NCBI GenBank assembly: GCA_013151965.1
Contig: JAADHF010000042.1
Span: forward strand, 27,426-91,425
Direction of reading: 5' to 3'
DNA: 64,000 nt
Source: Spirochaetota bacterium
Lineage (GTDB): Bacteria > Spirochaetota > Spirochaetia > SZUA-6
A model generated the notes under the pieces. It saw nothing but the letters and a program-made list of their open reading frames with translations. It searched no databases and was not told where the DNA came from. Both the position numbers and the translations under genes were made by a program. Positions 1 through 11,657 of the stretch are shown piece by piece (position 1 is the first letter of the stretch; each line of letters opens with the position of its first letter).

Positions 1-1
1 C

Positions 2-1009
2 AAGGTTAAATCCGGTTCGATTCTTGTCGGCAAGGTTACTCCGAAGAGCGAAACAAGTTCCACTCCGGAGTTCAGGCTTCTTAATTCCATATTCGGGGAA
101 AAGGCAAAAGAGGTGCGTGATACCTCTTTAAGAGTGCCCCATGGGATAGACGGCACCGTGATAGATGTTCAGAGGTTAAAACGTTCCGATGGCGACGACC
201 TTAATCCCGGAGTGGAGGAAGTTGTAAAGGTTATTATAGCAACAAAGAGAAAACTGCAGGAAGGTGATAAAATGTCCGGACGCCATGGTAATAAAGGAGT
301 TATTTCCCGGGTTCTGCCGGTGGAAGATATGCCCTACATGGAAGACGGCACTCCCGTCGATATTGTACTTAATCCTCTTGGTGTTCCTTCGAGGATGAAC
401 CTCGGACAGATACTGGAGACAGAGCTCGGGTGGGCAGCCCTGAATCTCGATGAATGGTATGCCACACCTGTTTTCCAGTCCGCAACAAACGAGATGATAG
501 AGGAAAAACTTAAGAAGGCCGGATTACCGGTTAACTCAAAAACCGTTCTTTACGACGGGCAGAGCGGGGAACCTTTTGAGAATCCGATTACAGTGGGCAA
601 TATATACATGCTTAAACTTCATCATCTTGTGGATGATAAGATGCATGCCCGTTCTACAGGTCCTTACTCCCTTGTTACACAGCAGCCGCTCGGAGGCAAG
701 GCACAGTTCGGAGGTCAGAGGCTGGGAGAAATGGAAGTGTGGGCATTAGAAGCTTATGGAGCTGCAAATACGCTTCAGGAACTTTTAACTCTAAAGTCGG
801 ATGATATGACCGGGAGAGCAAAGATTTATGAGAGTATAGTCAAGGGTGAAACCACATCGACAGCAGGGCTTCCCGAGTCATTTAATGTTTTAGTGCAGGA
901 ACTTAGAGGGCTTGCACTGGATATAACAATTTATGATGCAAAGGGAAAGAGAATCCCCTTAACAGAACGTGATGAAGAACTGATAAATCGTCAGGGGACC
1001 CGTTTTTAG
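2..1009 (+). CDS. rpoB: RNA polymerase beta subunit, C-terminal part
   Basis: Carboxy-terminal 335 residues of RpoB. The frame is open from base 2, so the start lies outside the window. The visible part covers the catalytic-core segment [15 protein letters not shown], whose lysine and arginine contact the nascent RNA in known RNA polymerases, and the C-terminal clamp-anchor motif with [20 protein letters not shown]. The C-terminus (after [12 protein letters not shown]) is short. The rifampicin-binding region is upstream and cannot be judged. It ends 9 bp before rpoC, the usual rpoBC arrangement, and the rpoC Shine-Dalgarno AGGAGG overlaps the end of its stop codon. Confidence 0.98.
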   Translation, partial: KVKSGSILVGKVTPKSETSSTPEFRLLNSIFGEKAKEVRDTSLRVPHGIDGTVIDVQRLKRSDGDDLNPGVEEVVKVIIATKRKLQEGDKMSGRHGNKGVISRVLPVEDMPYMEDGTPVDIVLNPLGVPSRMNLGQILETELGWAALNLDEWYATPVFQSATNEMIEEKLKKAGLPVNSKTVLYDGQSGEPFENPITVGNIYMLKLHHLVDDKMHARSTGPYSLVTQQPLGGKAQFGGQRLGEMEVWALEAYGAANTLQELLTLKSDDMTGRAKIYESIVKGETTSTAGLPESFNVLVQELRGLALDITIYDAKGKRIPLTERDEELINRQGTRF

Positions 1010-1018
1010 GAGGAAAAA

Positions 1019-4000
1019 ATGAGGGATTTACAGGATTTTGATCATATAATGATTAAACTTGCCTCTCCGGATCAGATAAGAGCGTGGTCCTATGGAGAGG
1101 TCAAGAAGCCTGAAACTATAAATTACCGTACTCTGCGTCCGGAGAGAGACGGCCTTTTTTGTGAGAGAATCTTCGGAACAACCAAGGAATGGGAGTGCTA
1201 CTGCGGTAAGTTTAAATCAATCCGGTATAAGGGCGTTATATGCGACCGGTGCGGAGTGGAAGTTACTCATCCCAAGGTACGCAGAGAGAGAATGGGTCAT
1301 ATCGAGCTTGCATCACCTGTATCCCATATATGGTATTACAGATCCGTTCCGTCCAGGATGGGCCTTCTCCTCGATCTTTCCATAGCAGCTTTAAGGTCCA
1401 TACTGTACTACGAAAAGTACGTCGTTATCGATCCGGGGGATACCGATCTTAAAATGATGCAGCTTTTAACGGAAGATGAGTATATAGAGGCACAGGAGAG
1501 ATATGGCATGGCATTTACAGCCGGAATCGGTGCGGAAGCCATACGTACACTGCTCGAGTCCATAGATCTTGATGCTCTTTCTGTTGAACTTCGACAGAAG
1601 ATGAAGGAAAAGGGGGCAAAATCCGATAAAAGACTGCTAAAGAGAATCTCCATAATCGAAGATTTCAGGGATTCGGGCAACCGTCCGGAATGGATGATCC
1701 TGGATGTTATTCCGGTAATTCCTCCCGAATTACGCCCGATGGTACAGCTTGACGGCGGCAGGTTTGCAACTTCGGATTTAAACGATCTTTACAGGAGGGT
1801 TATTAACAGGAATAACAGGTTAAAGAGACTCCTGATTTTAAATGCTCCGGATATAATCATAAGAAATGAGAAAAGGATGCTTCAGGAAGCAGTGGATGCA
1901 CTCTTTGACAATTCCAAGAAGAAGCGTGTTGTAAAGGGTGCTTCCAACAGGCCTTTAAAATCCCTTTCCGATCTTCTGAAAGGGAAACAGGGGCGGTTCA
2001 GGCAGAATCTTTTGGGCAAGCGTGTGGATTATTCAGGCCGTTCCGTTATTGTAGTGGGGCCGGAGCTTAAACTGCACCAGTGCGGGCTTCCGACTAAGAT
2101 GGCATTGGAATTATTTAAACCTTTTATTATGAAGAAGCTCGTAGAGAAGGATATTGTTTATAATATAAAAAAGGCAAAAACTCTTGTGGAGCAGGAAACT
2201 CCCGAGGTCTGGGCTGTTTTGGAGGAGGTTGTTCAGGAACATCCGGTTATGCTGAACCGCGCTCCTACACTTCACAGGCTTGGAATCCAGGCTTTTGAAC
2301 CTGTGCTTGTCGAGGGAAAAGCTATTAAACTCCATCCGCTTGTATGTCATGCTTTTAATGCGGATTTCGACGGCGATCAGATGGCTGTTCATGTGCCCCT
2401 TACTCCGGAGGCTCAGATAGAGTGCTGGTCCCTTATTTTATCGTCGAGAAACTTATTGAATCCTGCAAACGGCAGTCCTATAGTCATACCCACCCAGGAT
2501 ATGGTGCTGGGGTTAAACTATCTTACCACGATACGTAAAGGAGCCCATGGAGAGGGAAGGTACTTCTCTTCCCTGGAGGAGGTTCTGCTTGCCGTGGATT
2601 CCAAGAGCGTGGACTATGAAGCGCAGATTAATGTTAAGATAAAGGGAAAATGGGTTAAAACAACACCGGGAAGAATAATCTTAAATGAGGAACTTCCCGA
2701 AGAGGTCGGGTTTTTAAACTTTACCGTCGGCGAAAAGGAACTGAAAAGTCTCATTGCTATCGCCTATAAGGATTACGGCCCTGCTGTCACTGTAAAGATG
2801 CTCGATAAGATTAAACACCTTGGATTTACCTATGCAACAAGATTCGGGGCCACCATCGGAATGGATGATATTGTTATTCCTGATGCCAAGAAAAAGATGA
2901 TCGAAAAGGCAAACAGGCAGGTGGAGGAAATACAGAAGCAGTATCTTCAGGGACATATTACAAATGAAGAACGCTACAACAGAGTAGTAGAGGTCTGGAG
3001 TACAACAAACGAAAATATTACGAACGAGCTTATGGAAGTGCTTAAAAAGGACAGGGGAGGTTTTAACCCTGTATATATGATGGCAAACTCGGGTGCCAGG
3101 GGAAGCAGGAGCCAGATCAGACAGCTATCGGGCATGAGAGGGTTAATGGCAAAGCCGTCCGGTGATATTATCGAACTTCCCATAAGATCGAATTTCAAAG
3201 AGGGACTTTCGATAATCGAATTCTTTATATCTACAAACGGAGCACGAAAAGGGCTTGCGGATACCGCGTTAAAAACGGCCGATGCCGGTTATCTGACGCG
3301 GCGCCTTGTGGATATTGCCCAGGATGTTGTTGTCAACGAAGAGGACTGCGGTACGATTAACGGAATCGAAATGAAGGCAATAAAGGACGGCGAAGATGTT
3401 ATAGAGCAGCTGCGCGACAGGATTGTCGGCAGATTTACTCTTGAGCGTGTTAAGCACCCCATAACAGGTGAAATTATCATCGATGTAAATCAGGAAATAA
3501 CGGATGAAATAGCCGAAAGAATCGAAGATGTAGGCGTCGAAAGTGTCAGGATCAGAACCGTTTTAACCTGTGAGGCGGAACATGGTGTCTGCAGGAAATG
3601 CTACGGAAGAAACCTGGCCACGAATAAAACGGTGAATATCGGCGAAGCCGTAGGTATTATAGCTGCACAGAGTATAGGGCAGCCCGGAACGCAGCTTACA
3701 ATGAGAACCTTCCATATAGGTGGTGTAGCTACAAAGGTAAGCGAAGAGAATAGAATTTCCCTTAAATATCCGGTGGTTCTATCGGAGATAAAGGGAAATG
3801 TGATCGAGCTTAACGAAGGCAACCTTCTGTTTGCCCGCAAGGGATTTATCATAGTTAATAAAGTCTTAAAAAGAATTCCTTTTGGTAAAAAAGATAAGGT
3901 CATGGTGGAAGACGGGCAGAAGGTTTTAAAAGGTGAGGTTATTCTTAAGAGTGGGGGAAAAGAGATACAATCCGATGAGATCGCATATATGCGAATCTCC

Positions 4001-5245
4001 AAAAAAGAGATACTGCTGATTACTCAGCCTCAGCGGGTAAATATACGTAACGGTTCGGAACTGCTCTTTAGAGTGGGTGATATAATCGCAGCGGAAGAAA
4101 CGATTGCGTTTTTTGATCCCTTCAGCGAGCCGATAGTGTCGGAAGCCGACGGAATTGTAAAATTCGAAGATATAGTTTTAGGAACAACTCTGAAAGAGGA
4201 AATCAACGAAGATACCGGTAAAATAGAGAAAAAGATTGCAGAGTTCTCTTTAGAGTCTCTCCAGCCGAGGATCTCGATAGTTGATGATAATGGTAACGAG
4301 GTGGCCGGATACTATCTGCCGGGCTCTGCATATTTGAATGTAGAGGAAGGGCAGAAGATTAAAGCGGGAAAAATCCTTGCAAAACTTTTAAAGGAAAGTG
4401 TTAAAACAAGAGATATAACCGGTGGACTGCCGAGAGTCGGAGAGCTTTTCGAAGCAAGGGTGCCTAAGAATCCGGCCGTACTTGGAAAGATAGGCGGTAA
4501 GGTTTCTTTCGGCGGTATCGTGAAATCGAACAGGGTGATTATTGTCACCGATCCGTACGGTATGGAGTACAAACATCTGGTTCCCATGGGTAAGCATCTT
4601 TTGATAAGGGATGGGGATACGGTGGAAGCAGGCGAACCGCTATGCGACGGTAATATAGATCCTCATGATATTCTTCAGATCCTGGGAGAGAATGCCCTCC
4701 AGTTCTACCTTGTAAATGAGATACAGGAGGTTTACAGGCTTCAGGGTGTAAATATCAATGATAAGCATATCGGGGTCATAATACGTCAGATGATGAAGAA
4801 AGTGGAAATAATAGATGTCGGTGATACGGGTTTGATATACAACCAGCAGGTCGATAAGTATAAATTCCATGAAGAGAACAGAAAGGTAGAGAGAGAGGGC
4901 GGGCAGCCTGCTGTTGCCAAGCCTCTTCTGCTTGGAATTACCCGTGCGTCGCTGAATATAGATTCCTTTATCTCCGCTGCGTCCTTTCAGGAAACAACAC
5001 GTGTTCTTACAAATGCGGCAATTGCGGGAAGTGTGGATCACTTAAGAGGTTTAAAGGAAAATGTAATTATAGGTCATCTGATTCCTGCCGGAACAGGAAT
5101 AAAACAGTATCGTAAAATTAAGCTTTATGATGAAAATATGGAGGATCTTGACATCTCCATTAATAAGATACTGGAAGAAAAGAAAAAGGAAAAGGAATTA
5201 AAGGTTGTGCTGCAGGATAATACTGTGAATAATACTATTCAATAG
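1019..5245 (+). CDS. rpoC: RNA polymerase beta' subunit
   Basis: Full-length 1408-residue RpoC, which forms the active site together with RpoB. The N-terminal zinc site is C60, C62, C75 and C78. The magnesium-chelating loop NADFDGDQM starts at residue 447. The bridge-helix/trigger-loop region ([19 protein letters not shown], then the [17 protein letters not shown] segment) follows. The second zinc site includes C851, C858 and C861. The start is fixed by AGGAGG about 5 bases upstream. The length matches rpoC genes of Gram-negative type. It is co-transcribed with rpoB. No downstream terminator is clear: a GC-rich stretch near 5308-5335 can fold weakly but has no T-run. Confidence 0.98.
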   Translation: MRDLQDFDHIMIKLASPDQIRAWSYGEVKKPETINYRTLRPERDGLFCERIFGTTKEWECYCGKFKSIRYKGVICDRCGVEVTHPKVRRERMGHIELASPVSHIWYYRSVPSRMGLLLDLSIAALRSILYYEKYVVIDPGDTDLKMMQLLTEDEYIEAQERYGMAFTAGIGAEAIRTLLESIDLDALSVELRQKMKEKGAKSDKRLLKRISIIEDFRDSGNRPEWMILDVIPVIPPELRPMVQLDGGRFATSDLNDLYRRVINRNNRLKRLLILNAPDIIIRNEKRMLQEAVDALFDNSKKKRVVKGASNRPLKSLSDLLKGKQGRFRQNLLGKRVDYSGRSVIVVGPELKLHQCGLPTKMALELFKPFIMKKLVEKDIVYNIKKAKTLVEQETPEVWAVLEEVVQEHPVMLNRAPTLHRLGIQAFEPVLVEGKAIKLHPLVCHAFNADFDGDQMAVHVPLTPEAQIECWSLILSSRNLLNPANGSPIVIPTQDMVLGLNYLTTIRKGAHGEGRYFSSLEEVLLAVDSKSVDYEAQINVKIKGKWVKTTPGRIILNEELPEEVGFLNFTVGEKELKSLIAIAYKDYGPAVTVKMLDKIKHLGFTYATRFGATIGMDDIVIPDAKKKMIEKANRQVEEIQKQYLQGHITNEERYNRVVEVWSTTNENITNELMEVLKKDRGGFNPVYMMANSGARGSRSQIRQLSGMRGLMAKPSGDIIELPIRSNFKEGLSIIEFFISTNGARKGLADTALKTADAGYLTRRLVDIAQDVVVNEEDCGTINGIEMKAIKDGEDVIEQLRDRIVGRFTLERVKHPITGEIIIDVNQEITDEIAERIEDVGVESVRIRTVLTCEAEHGVCRKCYGRNLATNKTVNIGEAVGIIAAQSIGQPGTQLTMRTFHIGGVATKVSEENRISLKYPVVLSEIKGNVIELNEGNLLFARKGFIIVNKVLKRIPFGKKDKVMVEDGQKVLKGEVILKSGGKEIQSDEIAYMRISKKEILLITQPQRVNIRNGSELLFRVGDIIAAEETIAFFDPFSEPIVSEADGIVKFEDIVLGTTLKEEINEDTGKIEKKIAEFSLESLQPRISIVDDNGNEVAGYYLPGSAYLNVEEGQKIKAGKILAKLLKESVKTRDITGGLPRVGELFEARVPKNPAVLGKIGGKVSFGGIVKSNRVIIVTDPYGMEYKHLVPMGKHLLIRDGDTVEAGEPLCDGNIDPHDILQILGENALQFYLVNEIQEVYRLQGVNINDKHIGVIIRQMMKKVEIIDVGDTGLIYNQQVDKYKFHEENRKVEREGGQPAVAKPLLLGITRASLNIDSFISAASFQETTRVLTNAAIAGSVDHLRGLKENVIIGHLIPAGTGIKQYRKIKLYDENMEDLDISINKILEEKKKEKELKVVLQDNTVNNTIQ

Positions 5246-5265
5246 CAGATATTGTGCATCTCTAC

Positions 5266-5294
5266 TTGATTCTTTATTAATTGTCTGTTATATT
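5266..5294 (+). promoter_or_regulatory. Putative sigma-70 promoter after rpoC
   Basis: TTGATT at 5266-5271 and TATATT at 5289-5294 are separated by exactly 17 bases, a good vegetative promoter match, in the 246-bp gap between rpoC and rpsL. It would let the str/S10 genes be transcribed independently of rpoBC. It leaves a leader of nearly 200 nt that contains a GC-rich stretch and a second promoter-like site. Seen as a sequence match only. Confidence 0.5.
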
Positions 5295-5421
5295 CTAACG
5301 AATCGGGGGGGGGCGGCCGGCGGAAGACCGGTGTGCTGGATGATTTATTCAGTATAAAAGTGTTGGTTTAAAATCAGTACTTTCATTTTTTCAACCTGTT
5401 GTAGAAATTTGTATAATAGGC

Positions 5422-5450
5422 TTGACTTTTTTTTAATCTATTGATAGATT
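5422..5450 (+). promoter_or_regulatory. Putative promoter with palindrome upstream of rpsL
   Basis: TTGACT at 5422-5427 and TAGATT at 5445-5450 are spaced by 17 bases. A perfect inverted repeat, AATCTAT-TG-ATAGATT (5435-5450), covers the -10 element, and a related half-site TCTATCA occurs at about 5464-5470. This layout fits a promoter with an overlapping operator. It could equally be a small hairpin in a longer leader. The rpsL start codon is 42 bases downstream. Confidence 0.45.
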
Positions 5451-5491
5451 TTCGTTTCACATAGTCTATCAGATGGGAGATTTGTGTTTAT

Positions 5492-5866
5492 ATGCCAACT
5501 ATAAATCAGTTGATAAGAAAAGGCAGAAAGAAGATTATAAAGAAAACAAAGGCGCCCGCGCTGCAGGGTTGTCCTCAAAAACGCGGAGTATGCACAAGGG
5601 TTATGACCATAACGCCCAAGAAGCCTAATTCCGCATTAAGGAAGGTTGCAAGGGTGAGGTTGTCGAATGGTATTGAGGTTACGGCATATATTCCCGGCAT
5701 CGGGCATAATCTGCAGGAGCACTCGGTAGTGCTGATAAGAGGGGGCAGGGTAAAGGATCTGCCTGGTGTGAGATATCATATCGTACGTGGTGCTAAAGAT
5801 ACCCTCGGGGTCGAGGATAGAAAAAAGAGCAGGTCGAAGTACGGTACCAAGAAGCCGAAGGCGTAA
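5492..5866 (+). CDS. rpsL: 30S ribosomal protein S12
   Basis: Complete 124-residue S12, the decoding-centre protein of the small subunit. The conserved segments [11 protein letters not shown] and [13 protein letters not shown] are intact. K43 and K88 are the wild-type residues found in streptomycin-sensitive ribosomes, and D89 is the usual methylthiolation position. A GGGAGA element lies about 11 bases before the ATG. It is the first gene of the str cluster (rpsL-rpsG-fusA-tuf), 14 bp ahead of rpsG. Confidence 0.98.
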   Translation: MPTINQLIRKGRKKIIKKTKAPALQGCPQKRGVCTRVMTITPKKPNSALRKVARVRLSNGIEVTAYIPGIGHNLQEHSVVLIRGGRVKDLPGVRYHIVRGAKDTLGVEDRKKSRSKYGTKKPKA

Positions 5867-5880
5867 ACGAGGAAATATAT

Positions 5881-6351
5881 ATGCCAAGACGAAGGGTAGT
5901 TCAGAAAAAAGTCGTATATCCGGATCCGAAGTACAGGAGTGCTGTCCTTTCCAAATTCATTACCAGAATGATGTACTCCGGAAAGAAGGCTATTGCAACG
6001 AGGATTGTTTACGATGCATTTAAGGCTATAGAAGAAAAATTAAAAAAGGAACCTCTGGAGGTTTTTTTAAAAGCATTGGAAAATGTTAAGCCCATTGTCG
6101 AGGTAAAATCGCGAAGAGTGGGCGGGTCGACATACCAGGTTCCTGTAGAAATACGGGACAGCAGGCGGGATGCACTGGCTATGAGGTGGATTATACAGTT
6201 CGCACGTAAGAGAAGCGGCAAGTCCATGAGTACGAAGCTGTCTGCAGAGTTGATGGATGCGTATAATTCTACGGGTGCATCATTTAAAAAGAAAGAGGAC
6301 ACCCATCGAATGGCTGAGGCTAATAAAGCCTTTGCTCATTATAGATGGTAG
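5881..6351 (+). CDS. rpsG: 30S ribosomal protein S7
   Basis: Complete 156-residue S7, the 16S rRNA 3'-domain assembly initiator. It begins with the canonical MPRRR and keeps the conserved [11 protein letters not shown] and [15 protein letters not shown] segments. A GAGGA ribosome-binding site precedes the ATG. It sits between rpsL and fusA, as in most bacteria. In E. coli S7 represses its own operon at the rpsL-rpsG junction; the 14-bp junction here is too short for a similar structure. Confidence 0.98.
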   Translation: MPRRRVVQKKVVYPDPKYRSAVLSKFITRMMYSGKKAIATRIVYDAFKAIEEKLKKEPLEVFLKALENVKPIVEVKSRRVGGSTYQVPVEIRDSRRDALAMRWIIQFARKRSGKSMSTKLSAELMDAYNSTGASFKKKEDTHRMAEANKAFAHYRW

Positions 6352-6363
6352 TTGTTTTTGGAT

Positions 6364-8445
6364 ATGGCTACGCGGTTTCCTCTAAAGAAAATCCGCAATA
6401 TCGGGATCATGGCGCATATAGACGCCGGGAAAACGACTACGACGGAGCGGATTCTCTACTATACAGGCAGAACACATAAGATTGGTGAGGTTCATGAAGG
6501 TGATACCGAAATGGACTGGATGGAACTTGAAAAAGAACGGGGCATAACGATAACAGCTGCTGCGACTTCCTGTTCCTGGAAAGATCACCAGATAAATATA
6601 ATAGATACACCAGGGCATGTGGATTTCACGGTCGAGGTGGAACGATCTTTGAGAGTATTAGACGGAGCAATAGGGGTTTTCTGTGCTGTTGCAGGAGTGG
6701 AACCTCAAAGCGAGACCGTATGGAAGCAGGCGAATAAGTACAAGGTTCCCAGGCTTGTTTTTATCAATAAGATGGATCGGGTCGGGGCGAGGTTTTACGG
6801 CGTTGTGGAGGAACTCGGGAGCCGGTTAGGGGCGAATGCCCTGGTTGTCCAGATTCCCATAGGAAGCGAGAGCAAATTCAAGGGTGTTGTGGATCTTATA
6901 AAGATGCGGGCTTTTGTGTGGGAAGATGACGGGTCCGGTGCCGAGTATATCGAAGGTGAAATACCCGAAGAAATGAAGAATGAGGCGGAAGAAAAACGCG
7001 TGGAGCTTCTTGAAAAGCTTTCCGAACAGGATGATCTCTTTATGGAAGAGTATCTTGAGGGAATTGAGATTTCCGGAGAAAGAATAAAAGAGGTGCTGCG
7101 GGCGGCTTGCATTGATAGTACGCTTTTTCCCGTACTTTGCGGGACGGCTTTTAAGAACAAGGGTGTTCAGCTGCTGCTTGATGCGGTTGTGGATTATCTG
7201 CCTTCGCCGGTTGATATTCCTGCGATAACCGGAATACTGCCGAACACGGGTGATTACATAGAACGTGAGCCTTCGGATGACAGTGCTTTTTCGGCATTGG
7301 CCTTTAAGATTATGTCCGATCCTTATGTGGGGAAACTAACATTTTTCAGGGTTTATTCGGGCAGCCTGAAAAGCGGCAGTTATATTTATAACTCGACTGC
7401 CGATCGAAGAGAGCGTGTTTCCAGGATATTAAGGATGCATGCAAACGACAGAGAAGAGATTGGTGAGGTTCATACGGGTGATATTGCCGCTTTAGTGGGA
7501 TTAAAGAAGACTACAACGGGCGATACGCTCTGTGATATGGATAATCAAATAATTCTTGAGTCCATGGTTTTTCCGGAGCCGGTTGTCTCTATTGCTATCG
7601 AGCCCAAGACGAAGTCAGATTCCGATAAATTAATGGGAGCGCTGCAGAAGCTCTCCGAAGAGGATCCGACTTTTAAAGTCCGCTATGATCATGAAACGGG
7701 CCAGACTATAATATCCGGAATGGGGGAACTTCATCTTGAGGTTCTTGTAGAGAGGCTTTTACGGGAGTTCAAGGTAGAGGCCAGTGTCGGCAAACCGGAG
7801 GTGGCATATCGTGAGACGATTATGGGTTCTGCCAAAGCGGAAGGGAAGTTTGTAAAGCAGTCAGGCGGACACGGACAGTATGGTCACGTTGTGATGAGGT
7901 TCGAATCGCTGCCGCCCGGAACGGGATTCCTCTTTGAGAGTAAGGTTGTCGGAGGCAGGGTTCCAAAGGAATATATACCTGCTGTTCAGAAAGGAATAGA
8001 AGAGGCCAGAGACAACGGTGTGCTTGCCGGATATCCTGTTGTGGATTTCAGGGCGACACTGCTCGACGGCTCGTATCATGATGTTGATTCAAGCGAAATG
8101 GCTTTTAAGGTAGCAGCTTCGCTTGCATACAGGAATGGGCTTAGGAAAGCTAAACCAACTATCCTGGAACCGATTATGTCTGTGGAGGTTAATGCTCCCG
8201 AAGAGTATCTTGGGGAAGTTATTTCCAATTTCAGTGCAAGAATGGGACATGTGGAAGGTATAGAAGATCGGTATGGTGGTAAGGTAGCTAAGGCACTTGT
8301 GCCTTTACGAATGATGTTCGGATATACTACCGTTCTCCGCTCCATGACAAAGGGGCGGGCAACTCATACCATGCAGTTTTCTCACTACCAGTCAGTTCCC
8401 AAATCGGTGCAGGAAGAGATAGTAGCGAAGGTTAGGGGAAAATAA
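6364..8445 (+). CDS. fusA: Elongation factor G
   Basis: Translocase GTPase of about 693 residues. The P-loop AHIDAGKTT is at residues 17-25, followed by the switch segment [12 protein letters not shown] and NKMD. Domain IV/V sequence continues to the C-terminus ([10 protein letters not shown], then [19 protein letters not shown]). I place the start at ATG 6364, giving [12 protein letters not shown], because it matches family N-termini. A TTG at 6352, directly after the rpsG stop, is in frame and would add four residues. Neither start has a strong Shine-Dalgarno, so translation may be coupled to rpsG. Confidence 0.97.
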   Translation: MATRFPLKKIRNIGIMAHIDAGKTTTTERILYYTGRTHKIGEVHEGDTEMDWMELEKERGITITAAATSCSWKDHQINIIDTPGHVDFTVEVERSLRVLDGAIGVFCAVAGVEPQSETVWKQANKYKVPRLVFINKMDRVGARFYGVVEELGSRLGANALVVQIPIGSESKFKGVVDLIKMRAFVWEDDGSGAEYIEGEIPEEMKNEAEEKRVELLEKLSEQDDLFMEEYLEGIEISGERIKEVLRAACIDSTLFPVLCGTAFKNKGVQLLLDAVVDYLPSPVDIPAITGILPNTGDYIEREPSDDSAFSALAFKIMSDPYVGKLTFFRVYSGSLKSGSYIYNSTADRRERVSRILRMHANDREEIGEVHTGDIAALVGLKKTTTGDTLCDMDNQIILESMVFPEPVVSIAIEPKTKSDSDKLMGALQKLSEEDPTFKVRYDHETGQTIISGMGELHLEVLVERLLREFKVEASVGKPEVAYRETIMGSAKAEGKFVKQSGGHGQYGHVVMRFESLPPGTGFLFESKVVGGRVPKEYIPAVQKGIEEARDNGVLAGYPVVDFRATLLDGSYHDVDSSEMAFKVAASLAYRNGLRKAKPTILEPIMSVEVNAPEEYLGEVISNFSARMGHVEGIEDRYGGKVAKALVPLRMMFGYTTVLRSMTKGRATHTMQFSHYQSVPKSVQEEIVAKVRGK

Positions 8446-8526
8446 AGATAAAATCCTCTATGCCTTAAAGTAAGCATAATAATGTGCTATATGTTTTGAA
8501 TTGCGTTTCAAAGCAAGGAGGAAGAA

Positions 8527-9717
8527 ATGGCAAAGGCAAAGTTTGAAAGGACCAAACCGCATATTAATGTAGGTACGATAGGTCATGTCGATCATGGGAA
8601 AACAACTCTTACGGCAGCAATTACCATGTACTGTGCAAAAAGTTTTGGTGATAAAGTGATGAAGTATGAGGATATAGATAATGCGCCGGAGGAGAAGTCG
8701 AGAGGTATTACTATTAATACCAGGCATGTTGAATATCAGACGGAGAATAGGCACTATGCCCATGTAGACTGTCCGGGACACGCTGATTACATTAAAAATA
8801 TGATAACCGGTGCCGCGCAGATGGATGGTGCTATTTTGGTAGTATCCGCCCCTGATTCGGTGATGCCGCAGACAAGAGAGCATATACTGCTTGCACGTCA
8901 GGTTGGTGTACCGTCTATAATTGTTTACCTCAATAAGACAGATCAGGTTGACGATCCCGAATTGATCGAACTCGTGGAAGAGGAAATTCGTGATGTCTTA
9001 AAGGAATATGAATTTCCCGGAGATGAAATTCCTATTATTAAGGGTTCCGCTCTCCAGGCCATGGAAAATCCGGATGATCCGGAAAAGATTAAATCTGTTA
9101 TTGAGCTTCTTAAAGCCATGGACGAGTATGTTCCTCTGCCTGAAAGGCCCATTGATAAGCCTTTCCTGATGCCAATAGAGGATGTTTTCTCCATATCCGG
9201 GCGTGGTACGGTTGTGACCGGAAGAGTTGACCGGGGAAAAGTCAAAGTCGGCGAAGAGGTGGAAATTGTCGGCATCAAGCCCACAAGGAAAACTGTTGTA
9301 ACCGGTGTGGAAATGTTTAATAAAATACTGGATGAAGGACTTGCCGGTGATAATATCGGTACTCTTTTAAGGGGTGTCGACAAGAAGGAAGTAGAAAGAG
9401 GACAGGTAGTTGCCAAACCGGGCAGCATTACTCCTCATAGGAAATTCAAAAGCAGAGTTTATATACTGACAGGAGATGAAGGCGGAAGACATTCTCCGTT
9501 CTTTGCAGGTTACAGGCCGCAGTTTTATTTCAGAACAACGGATGTTACCGGCAGCGTTTCACTTCCCGAAGACAAGCAGATGGTTATGCCGGGAGATACG
9601 GTTGAACTTACCGTAGAATTAATTTCGACAATAGCTATTGAAAAAGGTTTAAGGTTTGCTATTCGTGAGGGTGGAAGAACTGTCGGCGCGGGAGCCGTTA
9701 CGGAAATTATTGAATAA
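8527..9717 (+). CDS. tuf: Elongation factor Tu
   Basis: Complete 396-residue EF-Tu, which delivers aminoacyl-tRNA to the ribosome. The P-loop GHVDHGKT is at residues 19-26, with RGITI and DCPGHADY following. The G4 motif reads NKTD where many bacteria have NKCD. The C-terminal domains include [21 protein letters not shown] strong AAGGAGGAAGAA ribosome-binding site precedes the ATG, consistent with very high expression. A perfect hairpin with a T-run follows the stop, so tuf probably ends a transcription unit or sits at a partial terminator. Confidence 0.98.
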   Translation: MAKAKFERTKPHINVGTIGHVDHGKTTLTAAITMYCAKSFGDKVMKYEDIDNAPEEKSRGITINTRHVEYQTENRHYAHVDCPGHADYIKNMITGAAQMDGAILVVSAPDSVMPQTREHILLARQVGVPSIIVYLNKTDQVDDPELIELVEEEIRDVLKEYEFPGDEIPIIKGSALQAMENPDDPEKIKSVIELLKAMDEYVPLPERPIDKPFLMPIEDVFSISGRGTVVTGRVDRGKVKVGEEVEIVGIKPTRKTVVTGVEMFNKILDEGLAGDNIGTLLRGVDKKEVERGQVVAKPGSITPHRKFKSRVYILTGDEGGRHSPFFAGYRPQFYFRTTDVTGSVSLPEDKQMVMPGDTVELTVELISTIAIEKGLRFAIREGGRTVGAGAVTEIIE

Positions 9718-9722
9718 ATTAT

Positions 9723-9753
9723 GCTCCTGCATTACAAAATGCAGGAGCTTTTT
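9723..9753 (+). terminator. Intrinsic terminator between tuf and rpsJ
   Basis: GCTCCTGCATT (9723-9733) and AATGCAGGAGC (9738-9748) form a perfect 11-bp stem with the four-base loop ACAA, followed by TTTTT (9749-9753). This is a textbook rho-independent terminator. It lies only 14 bases before the rpsJ start codon, so no separate promoter fits between it and the S10 operon. Readthrough, attenuation or a promoter inside tuf must therefore feed the downstream genes. Confidence 0.85.
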
Positions 9754-9767
9754 CAGGGAGTTTATAC

Positions 9768-10076
9768 ATGACAGGGGATAGGATACGTGTTAGGTTGCGT
9801 GGTTTTGATGTGGAACTTATAGATCAGAGTGCAAAATCGATTGTCGAGACGGTGTTAAAAGCCGGGTCTAAGATATCGGGACCTATTCCTCTGCCTACAA
9901 AGATAAACAAATATACAGTTCTGCGGTCTCCGCATGTCAATAAAAAGTCGCGGGAACAGTTTGAAATGAGAACCCATAAGAGATTAATAGATATAATCGA
10001 ACCTACAAAGGATGTTATGGATGCACTTATGAAACTGGAGTTACCTGCAGGTGTTGATGTAGAAATAAAGCAGTAA
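9768..10076 (+). CDS. rpsJ: 30S ribosomal protein S10 (NusE)
   Basis: Complete 102-residue S10, first gene of the S10 operon and also the antitermination partner of NusB. The sequence keeps the signature [20 protein letters not shown] and the C-terminal [17 protein letters not shown] ribosome-binding site lies directly after the tuf terminator hairpin, so folding of that hairpin in a readthrough transcript would sit next to the initiation region. rplC follows after 10 bp. Confidence 0.98.
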   Translation: MTGDRIRVRLRGFDVELIDQSAKSIVETVLKAGSKISGPIPLPTKINKYTVLRSPHVNKKSREQFEMRTHKRLIDIIEPTKDVMDALMKLELPAGVDVEIKQ

Positions 10077-10086
10077 GGAAAAAGCA

Positions 10087-10707
10087 ATGTTGGCATTAAT
10101 GGCAGATAAAATAGGAATGACACAGGTTTTTGATGAAAACGGTATACTTATCCCTGTTACGGTAATCCATGTGGAACCGAATCTGGTTGTGGGTGAAAGA
10201 AAACAGAAAAAACACGGCTATGATGCAGTCATCCTGGGTGTGGAAAAGGTAAAAGAAAACAAGGTTTCCAAACCGTATGCAGGCCAGTTTCCCGGTGATG
10301 CGGGGATAAGAAAACACATTCTGGAGATAAGGGATTTTGAAAAAGAGTATAGGATAGGTGAAGAGCTTAGTGTTGCTGTATTTGAAGGCATAAGATATTT
10401 AGATGTTCGCGGGATCAGCAAAGGTAAAGGATATCAGGGTGTCATGAAACGTCATGGTTTCAGCGGCGGCCAAAAAACGCATGGTTCCAAATTCCACAGG
10501 GCGGGAGGATCTACCGGACAGGCTGCCTGGCCTTCCAAGGTTTTTAAAGGCACAAAGATGGCGGGAAGAATGGGCGGTGTTAAAAGAACCATTCAGAATT
10601 TAAGAGTCCTGCGTGTTGATAAAGATAAAAATATTATTCTTCTGCAGGGTTCGGTACCCGGTAGAAATAAAAGCAAAGTGCTTTTAATGAAATCAAAGAA
10701 AAAATAG
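10087..10707 (+). CDS. rplC: 50S ribosomal protein L3
   Basis: Complete 206-residue L3, an early 23S assembly protein that reaches the peptidyl-transferase centre. The motif GGSTGQ places the usual methylated glutamine at Q145. The ATG at 10087 ([13 protein letters not shown]) follows an AAGGAA element. A second in-frame ATG four codons later matches the family's usual start position, so the first four residues are uncertain. It is part of the S10 operon between rpsJ and rplD. Confidence 0.97.
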   Translation: MLALMADKIGMTQVFDENGILIPVTVIHVEPNLVVGERKQKKHGYDAVILGVEKVKENKVSKPYAGQFPGDAGIRKHILEIRDFEKEYRIGEELSVAVFEGIRYLDVRGISKGKGYQGVMKRHGFSGGQKTHGSKFHRAGGSTGQAAWPSKVFKGTKMAGRMGGVKRTIQNLRVLRVDKDKNIILLQGSVPGRNKSKVLLMKSKKK

Positions 10708-10716
10708 AGGATCCGT

Positions 10717-11343
10717 ATGAAAACTCAGGTTTTGGGGTTAGATGGCAGTGTATTACGAGAAATAGAACTATCGGATAGTGTATTTAGTGTGGATATAAGC
10801 GAAGGCTCTATTTATCATGCCGTAAGGAATGAGCTTGCTAATTTAAGACAGGGAACCGCTTCCACAAAAACCAGAAGTGAAGTTCGGGGAAGCGGAGCTA
10901 AACCCTGGCGGCAGAAAGGAACCGGAAGGGCGCGTTCGGGAAGCAGAAAATCTCCTGTATGGGTAGGAGGCGGAACGGTTTTCGGTCCAAAGCCCCGTGA
11001 TTATAGTTATAAACTGCCTAGAAAAATAAAGAGACTGGCGGTAAGGTCGGTTCTATCGCTTAAATTAAAAGATAAGGTCTTAAAGATAATTGAAGATTTT
11101 ACGGTAGAAAGCGGAAAGACGAAGGATCTGCTTAAGATAGTGAGCGGTTTTGTTCCGGATGAACGTACAATACTGGTGCTTAAAGATAATGATAAGATGG
11201 TGAAAAGATCAGGAGGAAATGTGCCGTGGCTTCGTTTTCTCTCTTTTGACAGATTAAGGGTGCATGATCTTTTTTACTGCAGGCATCTTTTGCTGATGGA
11301 ATCCGCTGCGAAAAGTTTAAATGATTTCTATGCTTCGAATTAA
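10717..11343 (+). CDS. rplD: 50S ribosomal protein L4
   Basis: Complete 208-residue L4. The long internal loop that lines the exit tunnel is recognisable (the segment with PWRQKGTGRARSGS), followed by FGPKPRDYSYKLPRK. In E. coli L4 represses its own S10 operon by attenuation in the leader; here the only comparable structure is the hairpin between tuf and rpsJ. A GAGGA ribosome-binding site precedes the ATG. The C-terminus has a divergent PWLRFLSFDRLRVHDL segment of family type. Confidence 0.97.
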   Translation: MKTQVLGLDGSVLREIELSDSVFSVDISEGSIYHAVRNELANLRQGTASTKTRSEVRGSGAKPWRQKGTGRARSGSRKSPVWVGGGTVFGPKPRDYSYKLPRKIKRLAVRSVLSLKLKDKVLKIIEDFTVESGKTKDLLKIVSGFVPDERTILVLKDNDKMVKRSGGNVPWLRFLSFDRLRVHDLFYCRHLLLMESAAKSLNDFYASN

Positions 11344-11360
11344 ACGGAAGAGGTTAAATA

Positions 11361-11645
11361 ATGAATGCTGATCAGATTATCATAGAGCCTGTTGTTACTG
11401 AAAAGACAAATATAATGAGGGAATCGCATAAGTATGCATTTAAGGTAAACCGTGGTGCAAATAAGTATCAGGTAATGCTGGCAGTCAACGAACTTTTTGA
11501 TGTGCATCCATTGAAATGCAATATTGTTAATGTTTCAAGAAAACCGAAACGTGTACGTTACAGGCTGGGATATACTGCTGTATGGAAAAAAGCTGTTGTA
11601 ACTCTTCCTCCGGGAGAGATTATCCCGATTTTCGAGGGCGCATAG
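11361..11645 (+). CDS. rplW: 50S ribosomal protein L23
   Basis: Complete 94-residue L23, the tunnel-exit protein that docks trigger factor and SRP. It opens with IIEPVVTEKTN, the family signature, and has the conserved F.V...ANKYQV segment. It lies between rplD and rplB with short spacers (17 and 12 bp), the standard S10 operon order. No unusual features were seen. Confidence 0.97.
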   Translation: MNADQIIIEPVVTEKTNIMRESHKYAFKVNRGANKYQVMLAVNELFDVHPLKCNIVNVSRKPKRVRYRLGYTAVWKKAVVTLPPGEIIPIFEGA

Positions 11646-11657
11646 GGAGTTAAAGTA

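Noticed and set aside
5300..5340. GC-rich stretch after rpoC as a terminator
   Set aside because: CCGG/ACCGGT pairings are possible but no T-run follows, so termination cannot be supported.
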